NCBI RefSeq assembly: GCF_028368855.1
Contig: NZ_JAQNCY010000001.1
Span: forward strand, 744,001-808,000
DNA from: Leisingera sp. SS27
GTDB lineage: Bacteria > Pseudomonadota > Alphaproteobacteria > Rhodobacterales > Rhodobacteraceae
DNA: 64,000 nucleotides
Reading direction: 5' to 3'
Shown here: in pieces, positions 52,625 through 60,923 of the stretch
Position numbering within the stretch: position 1 is the first letter of the stretch
Layout: the number at the start of each line of letters is the position of its first letter
Notes under the pieces: generated by a model
Databases searched by the model: none
Told to the model about the DNA's origin: nothing
What the model saw: the letters and a program-made list of their open reading frames with translations, nothing else
Position numbers and translations under genes: made by a program

Positions 52625-53367
52625 TACGCATGGAAAACGTCCACAAGGCCTTTGGCGACAACCGCGTGCTGAACGGCATGAACCTGGAGATTGCCAAGGG
52701 CACTTCGATGGTGATCATCGGCGGGTCCGGCACCGGCAAGTCGGTGGCGCTGAAAAGCATCCTGGGGCTGATCACGCCTGACTCAGGCCAGATTTACGTC
52801 GATGGCAGGCCCGCTGGTTCCGGCGACCGCGACAAGTTCCTGGCGCGCTTCGGGATGCTGTTTCAGGGCGGCGCGCTGTTTGACAGCTTGCCGGTCTGGC
52901 AGAACGTCGCCTTCCGCCTGCTGCGCGGCGCGCTGAAGCGCCCGCAGGAGGAAGCCCGCGAGATCGCCATTGAAAAGCTGCGCCGGGTGGGTCTGAAGGC
53001 GAATGTCGCCGACCGGTTCCCGGCGGAACTGTCGGGCGGCATGCAAAAACGCGTCGGCCTCGCCCGCGCCATTGCCGCCGAGCCTGAGATCATCTTTTTC
53101 GATGAGCCGACCACCGGCCTCGACCCGATCATGTCAGGTGTGATCAACGACCTGATCCGCGAGATCGTGGTGGAAATGGGCGCCACGGCGATGACCATCA
53201 CCCATGACATGACCTCTGTGCGGGCGATTGCCGACAATGTGGCGATGCTGCATGGCGGGGTGATCCAGTGGACCGGCCCGGTGGCAGAGATGGACGCCTC
53301 GGGCGACCCTTATGTGGAGCAATTCATCCACGGCCGCGCGGAGGGGCCGATCGAGGCGGTGCGTTAA
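52621..53367 (+). CDS. mlaF: MlaF-family ABC ATPase
   Basis: The 248 residues include Walker A GGSGTGKS (34-41), the Q-loop FQGGALFDSLPVWQNVAF, signature LSGGMQKRVGLARAIA and Walker B IIFFDEPTTGLDPIMS, plus THDMTSVRAIADNVAML. These are the MlaF form of retrograde lipid transport ATPases. It is translationally coupled to mlaE. The next ORF abuts its stop directly. Confidence 0.94.
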   Translation: MIRMENVHKAFGDNRVLNGMNLEIAKGTSMVIIGGSGTGKSVALKSILGLITPDSGQIYVDGRPAGSGDRDKFLARFGMLFQGGALFDSLPVWQNVAFRLLRGALKRPQEEAREIAIEKLRRVGLKANVADRFPAELSGGMQKRVGLARAIAAEPEIIFFDEPTTGLDPIMSGVINDLIREIVVEMGATAMTITHDMTSVRAIADNVAMLHGGVIQWTGPVAEMDASGDPYVEQFIHGRAEGPIEAVR

Positions 53368-53772
53368 ATGGAGCTTTTCACAGAAACTACAACTGCAATC
53401 ACCCTCAATTTCCCAGTGTTACTCCCCGTGCTGGCAGGTATTGCACTTTTCCTGAAGCACAGATCGGGACTGCAGGTCGCCTTTTACCGAACCGGCTTTC
53501 TGGCCGCACTTGCCTGGTCTGTCTGGACATTAGCTGAGATTGCCCTGCCGCTGCGCTGGCCTTATTTCAGCGCTACGCTGATGTATTTCCTGGCCAGCAT
53601 TTCTCTGTTTTTCGCAACTCTTTTTGTGTGGGGGTATGCTTTGAAAACGTCTCCAGTCGGCTCAAGAGCGGAAGACTACCCTGTCATCATCGTATTTGCT
53701 GTTTGGCTGGCCAACGTTCTGATTGCGCCGCTTGTGAAATTCACTTGGGCGTTTTCTCAAGCAGTGAGCTGA
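53368..53772 (+). CDS. Hypothetical four-span membrane protein, lower GC
   Basis: The 134 residues have about four hydrophobic spans (about 14-30, 42-60, 68-90 and 108-130) and no family I recognise. The ATG directly follows the mlaF stop. Base composition is visibly poorer in GC than mlaEF and alr on the left and pqiA on the right, suggesting that it is an acquired gene. It replaces the mlaD/mlaC position of classical operons. It has only weak signs of an RBS of its own. Confidence 0.65.
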   Translation: MELFTETTTAITLNFPVLLPVLAGIALFLKHRSGLQVAFYRTGFLAALAWSVWTLAEIALPLRWPYFSATLMYFLASISLFFATLFVWGYALKTSPVGSRAEDYPVIIVFAVWLANVLIAPLVKFTWAFSQAVS

Positions 53773-53799
53773 TCTGACAACATTCCAATCCTCTCTCTC

Positions 53800-53835
53800 T
53801 TCACCTTGCACCAAATACTCCCGCCGGAGGCATCC
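53800..53835. repeat. Dispersed palindromic repeat, family 1, copy F (variant half)
   Basis: CACCTTGCACCAAATACTCC (53802-53821) followed by CGCCGGAGG resembles copy E (CACCTTTGGAAAAATACTCC) in the same sense. It marks the region between the low-GC membrane gene and the PqiA-like gene. Confidence 0.55.
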
Positions 53836-54009
53836 AACGCGAGACCGGCACCTGAGCCTGGGCGTGTGCGAAAGCGCTCTCAGGTGGGGAGGGTCGAGTG
53901 CTCGCAGGACTGCAAGGCGCCCCGGCTGATTGCTTCGCAGCCGTTTTCCCCCTTCCATAATCGGCGCCGAACGCACAAGTCTTGGCGGAACCGCATAAAA
54001 CGAGCTGCT

Positions 54010-54462
54010 ATGACCCTCCGCCTCCTCACCCTCACGCTGCTGATCCTTTACCCCGTCGCCTGGTTTGCGCCCCTGATGCGGGCGGGGCTGCTGCCGATCT
54101 TCGGCCTCAGCGAGATCTCGGTGATCACGGGTCTGCAAAGCCTTTGGGGCAGCGACGCGGTGCTGGCGCTGATCGTCACCTTCTTTGCGATTTTCGCCCC
54201 CTACCTCAAAACCATCGGCACCGCGCTGGTGCAGTGGCAGCTGATGGACGCCCGCGTGCAGAAGGTTCTGCACGTGCTGGGCAAGCTGGCGATGGCCGAT
54301 ATTTTCCTGATCGCGCTCTACATCACCCTGGCCAAGGGCATTGGCCTGGCAACCATTGAGACCGCCTGGGGGCTTTACCTTTTCACTGCCTGCATTCTGG
54401 CGTCGATTGTGCTGGGTATGCTGACGGAGCGCACGGCCAGGATGCAGCACAAGCCGCGCTAA
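54010..54462 (+). CDS. PqiA-like membrane protein
   Basis: The 150 residues from ATG 54010 have four spans and the PqiA/paraquat-inducible protein A pattern: LPIFGLSEISVITGLQSLWGSDAVLALIVTFFAIFAPYLKTIG and LMDARVQKVLHVLGKLAMADIFLIALYI. It is a single-unit version of the duplicated PqiA domain of E. coli and lacks the zinc-binding cysteines of the long form. PqiA proteins accompany MCE lipid carriers, consistent with the nearby mlaEF genes. The frame from 53806 is not used. Confidence 0.88.
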   Translation: MTLRLLTLTLLILYPVAWFAPLMRAGLLPIFGLSEISVITGLQSLWGSDAVLALIVTFFAIFAPYLKTIGTALVQWQLMDARVQKVLHVLGKLAMADIFLIALYITLAKGIGLATIETAWGLYLFTACILASIVLGMLTERTARMQHKPR

Positions 54463-54609
54463 ACCCTTGATCCGGTACCAAACCGCTCCATTTCATAAGG
54501 CCGGACAAGTGAAAACGCACCGTCGCGGACCTGGCCGGCTGTGCCCTTTTCGGGCTCCCCCCGCCTTGCAGGCCCCGGTTCCGGGCGTGCATTTGCTGGA
54601 GGGGGGCCT

Positions 54610-55392
54610 ATGGCCGGCATTCAATCCATCCTGTTCACCGCGCAGACCGCGCTCATGCGGTTTGCCTTTGCACTGATCTGCCTGGCCGCCGCAGCGATGC
54701 TGGCGGCAACCACACTGTCGGCCCTGGGCGTCTGGCCCTGGCTGTCACTGCAGGCGGGCCTGGGCGGCGAACCGATGCCGCAGGCCGGAATGGCCGCGCA
54801 GATCGCGCTGACCGCGCTAGCAGTGATGCTGGTGTTCTTTCTGCCCGCCAACGGGCGCATCATGGCGCTGGAGGCCTCGCACCGGCGGTTTTCCATGAAC
54901 ATGGAGGACGTGCTGCAGGCCTATCAGCTGGCTCATGCCGGCGACCGCGCAGGCATATTCACGCTGGCCTCCGAATTTGATGCGGTGAAGGAACGGCTTG
55001 CGTTCCTGCGCGATCACCCGGATCTTGAGGGGCTGGAGCCGGATGTGCTGGAAGTGGCCGCGCAGATGAGCCAGGTGAGCCGTGAGCTGGCAGAGACCTA
55101 TTCAGATGCCAAGGTGGCCCGCGCCCGCCAGTTTCTGAAGCAGCGCCAGGAAGAACTGGAGACCTTCAAGGCGCGGCTGGAGGATGCCCAGATCATCATG
55201 CATGAGCTGCGCCAGTGGACCCGCGACGTGGAGATCGAAGAGAGCATCGCCAAGTCGCATCTGGGGCGGCTGCGCGGCGAATTGTTTGAACTGCTGCCGG
55301 AACTGTCGGCGCAGTTGCAGGGCCAGCCGGACGGTTCGGATCCGGAAGGCGGCAGCGTGGTGCCGATCCAGCCGCCCCGCCGCGCCGACTGA
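54610..55392 (+). CDS. Membrane-anchored coiled-coil protein, unknown
   Basis: ATG 54610 follows GGAGGGGG and gives 260 residues. Two N-terminal spans (about 15-40 and 60-80) precede a charged helical region with coiled-coil character (about 95-235: HAGDRAGIFTLASEFDAVKERLAFLRDHPDLE, ARARQFLKQRQEELETFKARLEDAQIIMHELRQW). No catalytic motif is seen. Similar genes beside radA in Roseobacters are often labelled DNA-repair protein, but nothing here supports it. The orientation matches radA downstream. Confidence 0.72.
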   Translation: MAGIQSILFTAQTALMRFAFALICLAAAAMLAATTLSALGVWPWLSLQAGLGGEPMPQAGMAAQIALTALAVMLVFFLPANGRIMALEASHRRFSMNMEDVLQAYQLAHAGDRAGIFTLASEFDAVKERLAFLRDHPDLEGLEPDVLEVAAQMSQVSRELAETYSDAKVARARQFLKQRQEELETFKARLEDAQIIMHELRQWTRDVEIEESIAKSHLGRLRGELFELLPELSAQLQGQPDGSDPEGGSVVPIQPPRRAD

Positions 55393-55401
55393 CGTGCTGC
55401 A

Positions 55402-55516
55402 GGGGGCTCCGCCCCCGGCCCTTTCGGGCCTCCCCCGGGATACTTAATGCCAGATGAATGAAGGATCTCTTCTTCATCTGGCCGCAAATATCCCGGAGCG
55501 CGAGGCAGAGCCTCGC
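55402..55516. repeat. Dispersed palindromic repeat, family 1, copy C (complete, with two GC hairpins)
   Basis: GGGGGC-TCC-GCCCCC (55402-55416), then 22-bp arms at 55437-55458 and 55473-55494 (GCCAGATGAA facing TTCATCTGGC, with ATACTT and AAATATCCC ends), then GCGAGGC-AGA-GCCTCGC (55500-55516). It is the most complete copy, between the coiled-coil gene and radA. Confidence 0.85.
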
Positions 55517-55578
55517 ATCCGCCCGGAACAGCTCGCGCCCCTTGAACAAAAGGGAAACATCTGCCACTGATCTGAACC

Positions 55579-56940
55579 ATGGCAAAAACATCTTTCTCCT
55601 GCTCCGCCTGCGGGGCCAGCTTTTCGAAATGGTCGGGCCGCTGCGAGGGCTGCGGCGAGTGGAACACCATCACCGAGGATCAGGGGCTGTCCTCCGGCCC
55701 GTCCAAGAAGTCGCTGGGCGTCAAGCGCGGCCGCACCATCCAGCTGACCGATCTGTCGGCGCGGGAAACCCCGCCGCCGCGGGCCTGCTGCGGCGTGGGG
55801 GAATTGGACCGGGTGCTGGGCGGCGGGCTTGTTGCGGCCTCGGCCATTCTGGTGGGCGGCGATCCGGGCATTGGCAAGTCCACCCTGCTGCTGCAGGCGG
55901 CAGCGCGGTTTGCCCAGGCGGGGGTCAAGACCGTCTATGTCAGCGGCGAGGAGGCATCGGCCCAGGTTCGGATGCGGGCGCAGCGGCTGGGGCTGGCGGA
56001 TGCGCCGGTGCAGCTGGCGGCAGAGACCAACCTGCGCGACATCCTGACGACGCTGGAGGCGGAGCGGCCGCAGCTGGCGGTCATCGATTCCATTCAAACC
56101 ATGTGGGCGGACCATGTGGACAGCGCGCCCGGTTCTGTCAGCCAGGTGCGGGCGGCGGCGCATGAGCTGACCACATTCGCCAAGCGGCACGGGATCTCGA
56201 TCATCATGGTTGGCCATGTCACCAAGGAGGGCCAGATCGCAGGCCCGCGTGTGGTGGAGCATATGGTCGACACGGTTCTGTACTTCGAGGGCGAGCGCGG
56301 CCATCAGTTCCGCATCCTGCGGGCAGTCAAAAACCGCTTTGGCCCGGCGGATGAGATCGGTGTGTTCGAGATGACCGGCAGCGGCCTCAGCGAGGTGATC
56401 AACCCCTCTGCCCTGTTCCTGTCGGAGCGCGGCGAGCCTTCGCCCGGGTCAGTGGTCTTTGCCGGGATTGAGGGCACAAGACCCGTGCTGGTCGAGATGC
56501 AGGCGCTGATTGCGCCCTCCCCCCATTCGCAGCCCCGCCGCGCGGTGGTGGGCTGGGATTCTTCGCGGCTGGCGATGATCCTGGCCGTCCTGGAGGCGCG
56601 CTGCGGCATCCCCTTTGCGGGCCTGGACGTCTATCTGAACGTGGCGGGCGGTATGAAGATTTCAGAACCCGCTGCTGACCTCGCCGTGGCGGCGGCGCTG
56701 CTGAGCGCGCGGGAAGACGTCGCCCTGCCCGCAGATACGGTGGTTTTCGGAGAAATTTCGCTATCAGGCGCCCTCCGGCCCGCCCCGCAGACCGAAAACA
56801 GGTTGAAAGAGGCGCAAAAACTTGGTTTCACGGCGGCGATTGCCCCGGGCGGCAGCAAAACCGTGTCCGTAAACGGTCTGAATCTCAGAAAGTCAGGCGA
56901 TCTGGCAGGTTTTGTTGGCGAATTCTTCGGGGCCGGTTAA
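55579..56940 (+). CDS. radA: DNA repair protein RadA
   Basis: This 453-residue recombination helicase has an N-terminal zinc finger (C8, C11, C22, C25), Walker A GGDPGIGKST (93-102), the RadA-specific KNRFGP motif (about 250-255) and a C-terminal Lon-like domain (GLDVYLNVAGGMKISEPAADLAVAAALLSARE). RadA extends D-loops during homologous recombination and natural transformation. It is followed by cvpA, the order seen in related Rhodobacteraceae. Confidence 0.96.
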   Translation: MAKTSFSCSACGASFSKWSGRCEGCGEWNTITEDQGLSSGPSKKSLGVKRGRTIQLTDLSARETPPPRACCGVGELDRVLGGGLVAASAILVGGDPGIGKSTLLLQAAARFAQAGVKTVYVSGEEASAQVRMRAQRLGLADAPVQLAAETNLRDILTTLEAERPQLAVIDSIQTMWADHVDSAPGSVSQVRAAAHELTTFAKRHGISIIMVGHVTKEGQIAGPRVVEHMVDTVLYFEGERGHQFRILRAVKNRFGPADEIGVFEMTGSGLSEVINPSALFLSERGEPSPGSVVFAGIEGTRPVLVEMQALIAPSPHSQPRRAVVGWDSSRLAMILAVLEARCGIPFAGLDVYLNVAGGMKISEPAADLAVAAALLSAREDVALPADTVVFGEISLSGALRPAPQTENRLKEAQKLGFTAAIAPGGSKTVSVNGLNLRKSGDLAGFVGEFFGAG

Positions 56941-56982
56941 AGTCGCAAAAAATTTGAGATCGCAGGCAAACGGGCGAGGGAC

Positions 56983-57537
56983 ATGGAAGGTTTCACAATT
57001 ATCGACGGGGTCGTGGCCCTGGTCATCGTGGTATCGGCGCTGCTGGCCTATTCGCGCGGTTTCGTGCGCGAGGCGATGGCGATTGCCGGCTGGATCGCCG
57101 CAGGTGTCCTGGCCTTCATCTTCGCGCCGCAGGTGGAACCGCTGATGGCGGAAATCCCTGTGATCGGTGACTTCATCGCCGACAGCTGCGAGCTTTCGAT
57201 CATTGCCGCCTTTGCCGCGGTGTTTGCCCTGGCGCTGATCGTGGTCTCCTTCTTCACGCCGCTGTTTTCCACCCTTGTGCAGCGTTCTGCGCTTGGCGGG
57301 CTGGATCAGGGTGCCGGTTTCTTCTTTGGCGTCCTGCGCGGCATTCTTCTGATCGCGATTGCCTTCTTCCTCTATGATGTTGTGATGACCGGGCAGAGCT
57401 TCACAATCGTTGACGAAAGCCGCTCTGCCGAGGTGTTTGAGCGCCTGACCGGCAAGATCGAGGAACGCAATCCGGAGCAGGCCCTGGGCTGGGTGACAGA
57501 GCAATATGAGGCGCTGATCGGAGCCTGCGGCCAGTAA
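56983..57537 (+). CDS. CvpA-family membrane protein
   Basis: The 184 residues contain four spans and the CvpA pattern IDGVVALVIVVSALLAYSRGFVREAMAIAGWIAAGVLAFIFAPQV near the N-terminus. CvpA proteins are linked to colicin V secretion and envelope homeostasis, and the gene commonly lies near purF, as it does here about 3.7 kb away. It is co-directional with radA (42-bp gap). A terminator follows. Confidence 0.92.
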   Translation: MEGFTIIDGVVALVIVVSALLAYSRGFVREAMAIAGWIAAGVLAFIFAPQVEPLMAEIPVIGDFIADSCELSIIAAFAAVFALALIVVSFFTPLFSTLVQRSALGGLDQGAGFFFGVLRGILLIAIAFFLYDVVMTGQSFTIVDESRSAEVFERLTGKIEERNPEQALGWVTEQYEALIGACGQ

Positions 57538-57569
57538 TTCCAAGGGATTACCACCTTCAGACAGATACG

Positions 57570-57594
57570 CGGGCGCCCAAGGGGCGCCCGTTTT
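57570..57594 (+). terminator. Rho-independent terminator of radA-cvpA
   Basis: CGGGCGCC (57570-57577), 5-nt loop and GGCGCCCG (57583-57590) are followed by TTTT. Confidence 0.85.
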
Positions 57595-57620
57595 GCTTGA
57601 ATTTCAATGCGTTCACACAG

Positions 57621-57629
57621 TTATCCACA
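57621..57629 (+). promoter_or_regulatory. DnaA box upstream of the Hint gene
   Basis: TTATCCACA is an exact consensus match, 18 bp before a 10-bp inverted repeat and 38 bp before a CtrA-type box. Confidence 0.45.
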
Positions 57630-57646
57630 GGATGCTGGGTGCAGCC

Positions 57647-57682
57647 GTTAACAGAGCAAATTCGCATTAACACTCTGTTAAC
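57647..57682. promoter_or_regulatory. CtrA-type box and 10-bp inverted repeat upstream of the Hint gene
   Basis: TTAA-N7-TTAAC (57667-57682) is a full CtrA-box match. Its right half is also the arm of a perfect inverted repeat: GTTAACAGAG (57647-57656) facing CTCTGTTAAC (57673-57682), spacer 16. It lies about 240 bp before the Hint gene start. The rest of 57538-57924 holds the cvpA terminator, a DnaA box and a 33-codon frame with an RBS (57873-57971). Confidence 0.6.
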
Positions 57683-57924
57683 CAAAGAGAATCGGGCGTC
57701 GAGCGGCAATTGGGCGCGTCTCAAAAATTGCGTCAATTCTTAATAAATCCTCAGCCCGCACCGTGAAAAGGTTAACAATACCGCTGAAAAAGCAGCTTTT
57801 GTCCCCAAAAAATCGCCTCATCCCGAAAGGCGACGCACCCCTGCCCCAATTTGGTCCCAATTCGGAGGCCACATGGCTTCAACGGCAAAACGCCGGGACG
57901 AAGACGCTCAGAAGGGACGCAACA

Positions 57925-58605
57925 ATGCAGCTGGATCACACCACAGATTTCGCCGACTACCTGCCGGTTGACGTGCTGCTGCTGACCAATCCCCTGCCGC
58001 ACTCCGTGAAACCCGCGCCCAAGCGCGCCCGCATCCGCAGCGGCGGCTTCCTGCCTGATACGCTGGTGGAGACCGAAGAAGGCTTCAAGCAAGCCCGCGA
58101 CGTCAAGCCCGGCGACATGGTGTTCACCTTTGACGGCGGCGCCCAGGAAGTGAAGGCGGTGAAACACGCCGTGCCGCGCCTGACCACCCTGATGCATGTG
58201 CCGGCAGGCGCCCTGGGCAATGACACCGACCTGATGCTGCCCTCGGACCAGAAAGTGGCGCTGGAGATGGAAACTGCAGAACGCCTGTTCGGCCTGCCGG
58301 TCGTTGTCGCCAAGCTGATCGCCCTGGCCGGCTACAAGGGTATCACCGCAGCCGCGCCGGAACGCCTGGGCCGGATCCATTTTGAATTCGCAGAAGAAGA
58401 GCTGGTCTGGGCCGAAAGCGGCATGCTGCTGCCCGCCCAGGATGCGGTTGAAGACTCCGCCTTTCACCAGCTGTCGCTGACCGAGACCCGCCAGGTGCTG
58501 GCCAGCGATGAAGGCCGGGCGCTGTCGCAGACCGGCATGGGCGAGATTGACGCCCGTCTTCCCAGCCCGCTGGACAACCTGCTGGACCGCATCCTGGCGG
58601 CCTGA
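57925..58605 (+). CDS. Hint-domain protein
   Basis: The start at 57925 follows GAAGGGA and gives 226 residues. GGFLPDTLVETEEGFKQARDVKPGDMVFTFDGGAQEVKAVKH (about residues 39-80) matches the Hint (hedgehog/intein, Hint_2 type) domain common in Rhodobacteraceae secreted proteins. An N-terminal cysteine or serine expected for self-splicing is not at the domain edge (it reads GGFLPDT), so autoprocessing is doubtful. There is no calcium-binding repeat. The rest (residues 80-226) is unassigned. A full CtrA box lies upstream, and a terminator follows. Confidence 0.82.
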   Translation: MQLDHTTDFADYLPVDVLLLTNPLPHSVKPAPKRARIRSGGFLPDTLVETEEGFKQARDVKPGDMVFTFDGGAQEVKAVKHAVPRLTTLMHVPAGALGNDTDLMLPSDQKVALEMETAERLFGLPVVVAKLIALAGYKGITAAAPERLGRIHFEFAEEELVWAESGMLLPAQDAVEDSAFHQLSLTETRQVLASDEGRALSQTGMGEIDARLPSPLDNLLDRILAA

Positions 58606-58646
58606 TCCAAGGGCCAGCCAGCAAGACATTCCCTCCCCCCCCCTCG

Positions 58647-58675
58647 GGCCCGCCTTTGTGCGGGCCTATTCTTTT
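58647..58675 (+). terminator. Rho-independent terminator of the Hint gene
   Basis: GGCCCGC (58647-58653), loop CTTTGT and GCGGGCC (58660-58666) are followed by TATTCTTTT. Confidence 0.82.
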
Positions 58676-58708
58676 GGCGGCCCGGAGAGACTGGCAGGGT
58701 TCCACCCC

Positions 58709-58761
58709 GGGCATTTCCGCGGAATTGCGGAACGCACGTTCCATACGCAGGGGCATTTCCG
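58709..58761 (+). promoter_or_regulatory. Direct repeats upstream of mtoX
   Basis: GGGCATTTCCG occurs exactly at 58709-58719 and 58751-58761, a spacing of 42 bp (four helical turns). The second copy contains TTTCCGGAAA. The sites are about 100-150 bp before the mtoX start, as expected for an activator or repressor. Confidence 0.5.
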
Positions 58762-58859
58762 GAAAAAGTTGCCCGGAAAATATATGTATGCCAGCATCCC
58801 CGCAGGCGCCAAAGGCACCGCAGAGCAACCGGCGCCCGGTATTTAGGGAGGATTTGACG

Positions 58860-60260
58860 ATGAACTTGCGGCCTGACCCAACATTTCACGCAACACCCAA
58901 ACTGGCGATGGAGGCCCCAGCGGAAAAGCTGGCGTTCACACTGATGCTGAGCCCGGATTTTTCGCAGCCGGACGGGCTGGCGGTGGTCGATGTCGACCCG
59001 GGCTCAGATACCTATGGCCAGATCGTTCATCAGCTGATCATGCCCAACAAGGGCGATGAGTTTCACCATTTCGGCTGGAACGCCTGCTCCTCCTCCCTGT
59101 CGCCCCTGTCGGGCCACGCGTTCCTGGAGCGGCGCTACCTGATCATTCCGGGCATCCGCTCCAGCCGGATTTATGTGGTGGACGTGAAAGAGCCGCTGAA
59201 GGCGAAGATCCACAAGATCATTGAGCCGGAGGAGGTTTTTGCCAAGACCGGCTACTCGCGCCCGCACACCATCCATTGCGGCCCCGAAGGCATCTATGTC
59301 TCGACCCTGGGCGGCGGCGGCAAAGACGGCACCGACGGGCCGCCGGGCATCTTCATCATGGATTGCGAAACCTTCGAGATCCTGGGCCGCTATGAAATGG
59401 ACCGCGGCAAACAGGACAAGCATTATGATTTCTGGTGGAACCTGCCGCGCGATTACATGGTGAGTTCCGAATGGGGCCTGCCGCCGCAGTTTGAGAACGG
59501 CATCGTGGCAGAGGACCTGCTGAGCAACAAATACGGCCATTCGATCCACTTCTGGAACCTGCGCCAGCGCAAGAACGTGCAGACCATCGACCTGGGCGAG
59601 AACCACCAGATGGCGCTGGAAATCCGCCCGGCGCATGATCCCTCACGCGATTACGGGTTCTGCGGCGTGGTGGTGGACACCACCAACTTGCAAGGCTCGA
59701 TCTTCACATGGTGGCAGAAGGACGATGGCACCTTTGAGGCCAAGAAGACCATCACCATCGACCCGCGACCGGAGAAGGCCGAAAACCTGCCGCCGCTGTT
59801 GCAGGGGTTCGAAGCGGTGCCACCCCTTGTCACCGACATCGACCTGAGCCTGGACGACAGATACCTTTATGTGGCCTGCTGGGGGCTGGGCGAGATGCAT
59901 CAGTATGATGTCTCCGACCCGATGAACCCCAAGCTGGCCGGCAAGGTCGAGCTTGGCGGCATCGCGCGCGGCGCCAAGCACCCGAACGGCAAGGATTTCG
60001 CTTATGGCCCGCAGATGGTGGAGATCAGCCGCGACGGCAAGCGGGTCTACTGGACCAACTCGCTCTATTCCACCTGGGACGACCAGTTCTATCCCGATGC
60101 CGTGGGCGGCCAGATGGTGATGGCCAACGTCGGCGAAAACGGCGGGCTGGAGCTGGACAAGGACTTCTATGTCGAGTTCCCGAAGGGCTACCGCAGCCAC
60201 CAGATCCGGCTGGAAGGCGGCGACTGCTCCACCGACAGCTTCTGCTACCCCTCCGTCTGA
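58860..60260 (+). CDS. mtoX: Methanethiol oxidase (SBP56/MtoX family)
   Basis: The start at 58860 follows AGGGAGGA and gives 466 residues. The selenium-binding protein 56 fold (beta-propeller) is marked by DEFHHFGWNACSSSLSP with C76, RPHTIHCGPEGIYVSTLGGGGKDGTDGPPGIFIMDCETFEILGRY, LPRDYMVSSEWGLPP, GHSIHFWNLRQRK and SLDDRYLYVACWGLGEMHQYDVSDP. Bacterial members oxidise methanethiol to formaldehyde, sulfide and peroxide, a step in DMSP/DMS degradation. I see no clear signal peptide, unlike the periplasmic methylotroph enzymes. The usual copper-delivery SCO1 and MauG genes are not next to it. Confidence 0.9.
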   Translation: MNLRPDPTFHATPKLAMEAPAEKLAFTLMLSPDFSQPDGLAVVDVDPGSDTYGQIVHQLIMPNKGDEFHHFGWNACSSSLSPLSGHAFLERRYLIIPGIRSSRIYVVDVKEPLKAKIHKIIEPEEVFAKTGYSRPHTIHCGPEGIYVSTLGGGGKDGTDGPPGIFIMDCETFEILGRYEMDRGKQDKHYDFWWNLPRDYMVSSEWGLPPQFENGIVAEDLLSNKYGHSIHFWNLRQRKNVQTIDLGENHQMALEIRPAHDPSRDYGFCGVVVDTTNLQGSIFTWWQKDDGTFEAKKTITIDPRPEKAENLPPLLQGFEAVPPLVTDIDLSLDDRYLYVACWGLGEMHQYDVSDPMNPKLAGKVELGGIARGAKHPNGKDFAYGPQMVEISRDGKRVYWTNSLYSTWDDQFYPDAVGGQMVMANVGENGGLELDKDFYVEFPKGYRSHQIRLEGGDCSTDSFCYPSV

Positions 60261-60263
60261 CGC

Positions 60264-60923
60264 GTGGCAGAGATCAGCACGGCGGCGGCCCTGTGGGGGG
60301 CCGTCGCGCTTTCCGGCGTCTATCACGGCGTGAACCCCGGCATGGGCTGGCCGCTGGCGGTCTCAGCCGCGCTGATGGAGCGCGCGCAGGGCAGCCTGTG
60401 GCGGGCGCTGGCCGCGCTGGCGGCGGGGCATCTTCTGGCGATGGCAGCGGTGCTGTTTCCGTTCTCGATGCTGCTGGTGCTGGCCGAATGGCAGCGCGAA
60501 ATCCAGATCGGCGCCGCCTGCCTGGTGATTGCCCTGGGGCTGTATCTTCTGTGGAACCGCCGCCACCCGCGCCTGCTGGCCCGGGTGCCGCCGTCGCGGC
60601 TGGCGCTATGGTCGTTCCTGGCGGCGATGGCGCATGGCGCCGGGCTGATGCTGGTGCCGATCTATCTGGGGCTATGCGCCACGGTGGAAACAGATGCCGG
60701 ACATGCTGCCGCCGGGGCGCTGATGACCGGCAGCGCGGGCATCGCCATGATGGTGGCCTTGGCCCATACGCTGGCGATGACGCTGGCGGGCGGCGCCATG
60801 GCCTTTGGCGTCTACCACTGGCTGGGGCTGAAGTTCCTGTCCCGCGGCTGGTTCAACCTGGATCTGGTCTGGGCGCTGAGCCTGGTGCTGGTCGGCGCAG
60901 TGTCGCTGCTGACGCTGCATTGA
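60264..60923 (+). CDS. Membrane protein downstream of mtoX
   Basis: This GTG-started frame of 219 residues has about six spans and begins AALWGAVALSGVYHGVNPGMGWPLAVSAALMERAQGSLWRAL, with a conserved-looking HGVNPGMGWP turn resembling the HxxDP-type start of nickel/cobalt or sulfite-export permeases. The start is 3 bp from the mtoX stop, so the two are co-expressed. It might export a product or take up copper for MtoX. Neither is shown. Confidence 0.75.
   Translation: MAEISTAAALWGAVALSGVYHGVNPGMGWPLAVSAALMERAQGSLWRALAALAAGHLLAMAAVLFPFSMLLVLAEWQREIQIGAACLVIALGLYLLWNRRHPRLLARVPPSRLALWSFLAAMAHGAGLMLVPIYLGLCATVETDAGHAAAGALMTGSAGIAMMVALAHTLAMTLAGGAMAFGVYHWLGLKFLSRGWFNLDLVWALSLVLVGAVSLLTLH

Noticed and set aside
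57601-57700. Possible chromosomal origin (DnaA box plus CtrA box)
   Set aside because: There is only one consensus DnaA box, no cluster or AT-rich unwinding region, and the neighbouring genes are not origin-linked.
57873-57971. 33-codon leader peptide as an independent gene
   Set aside because: It has a good SD but overlaps the Hint gene start and lacks any recognisable product; reported only as part of the control region.
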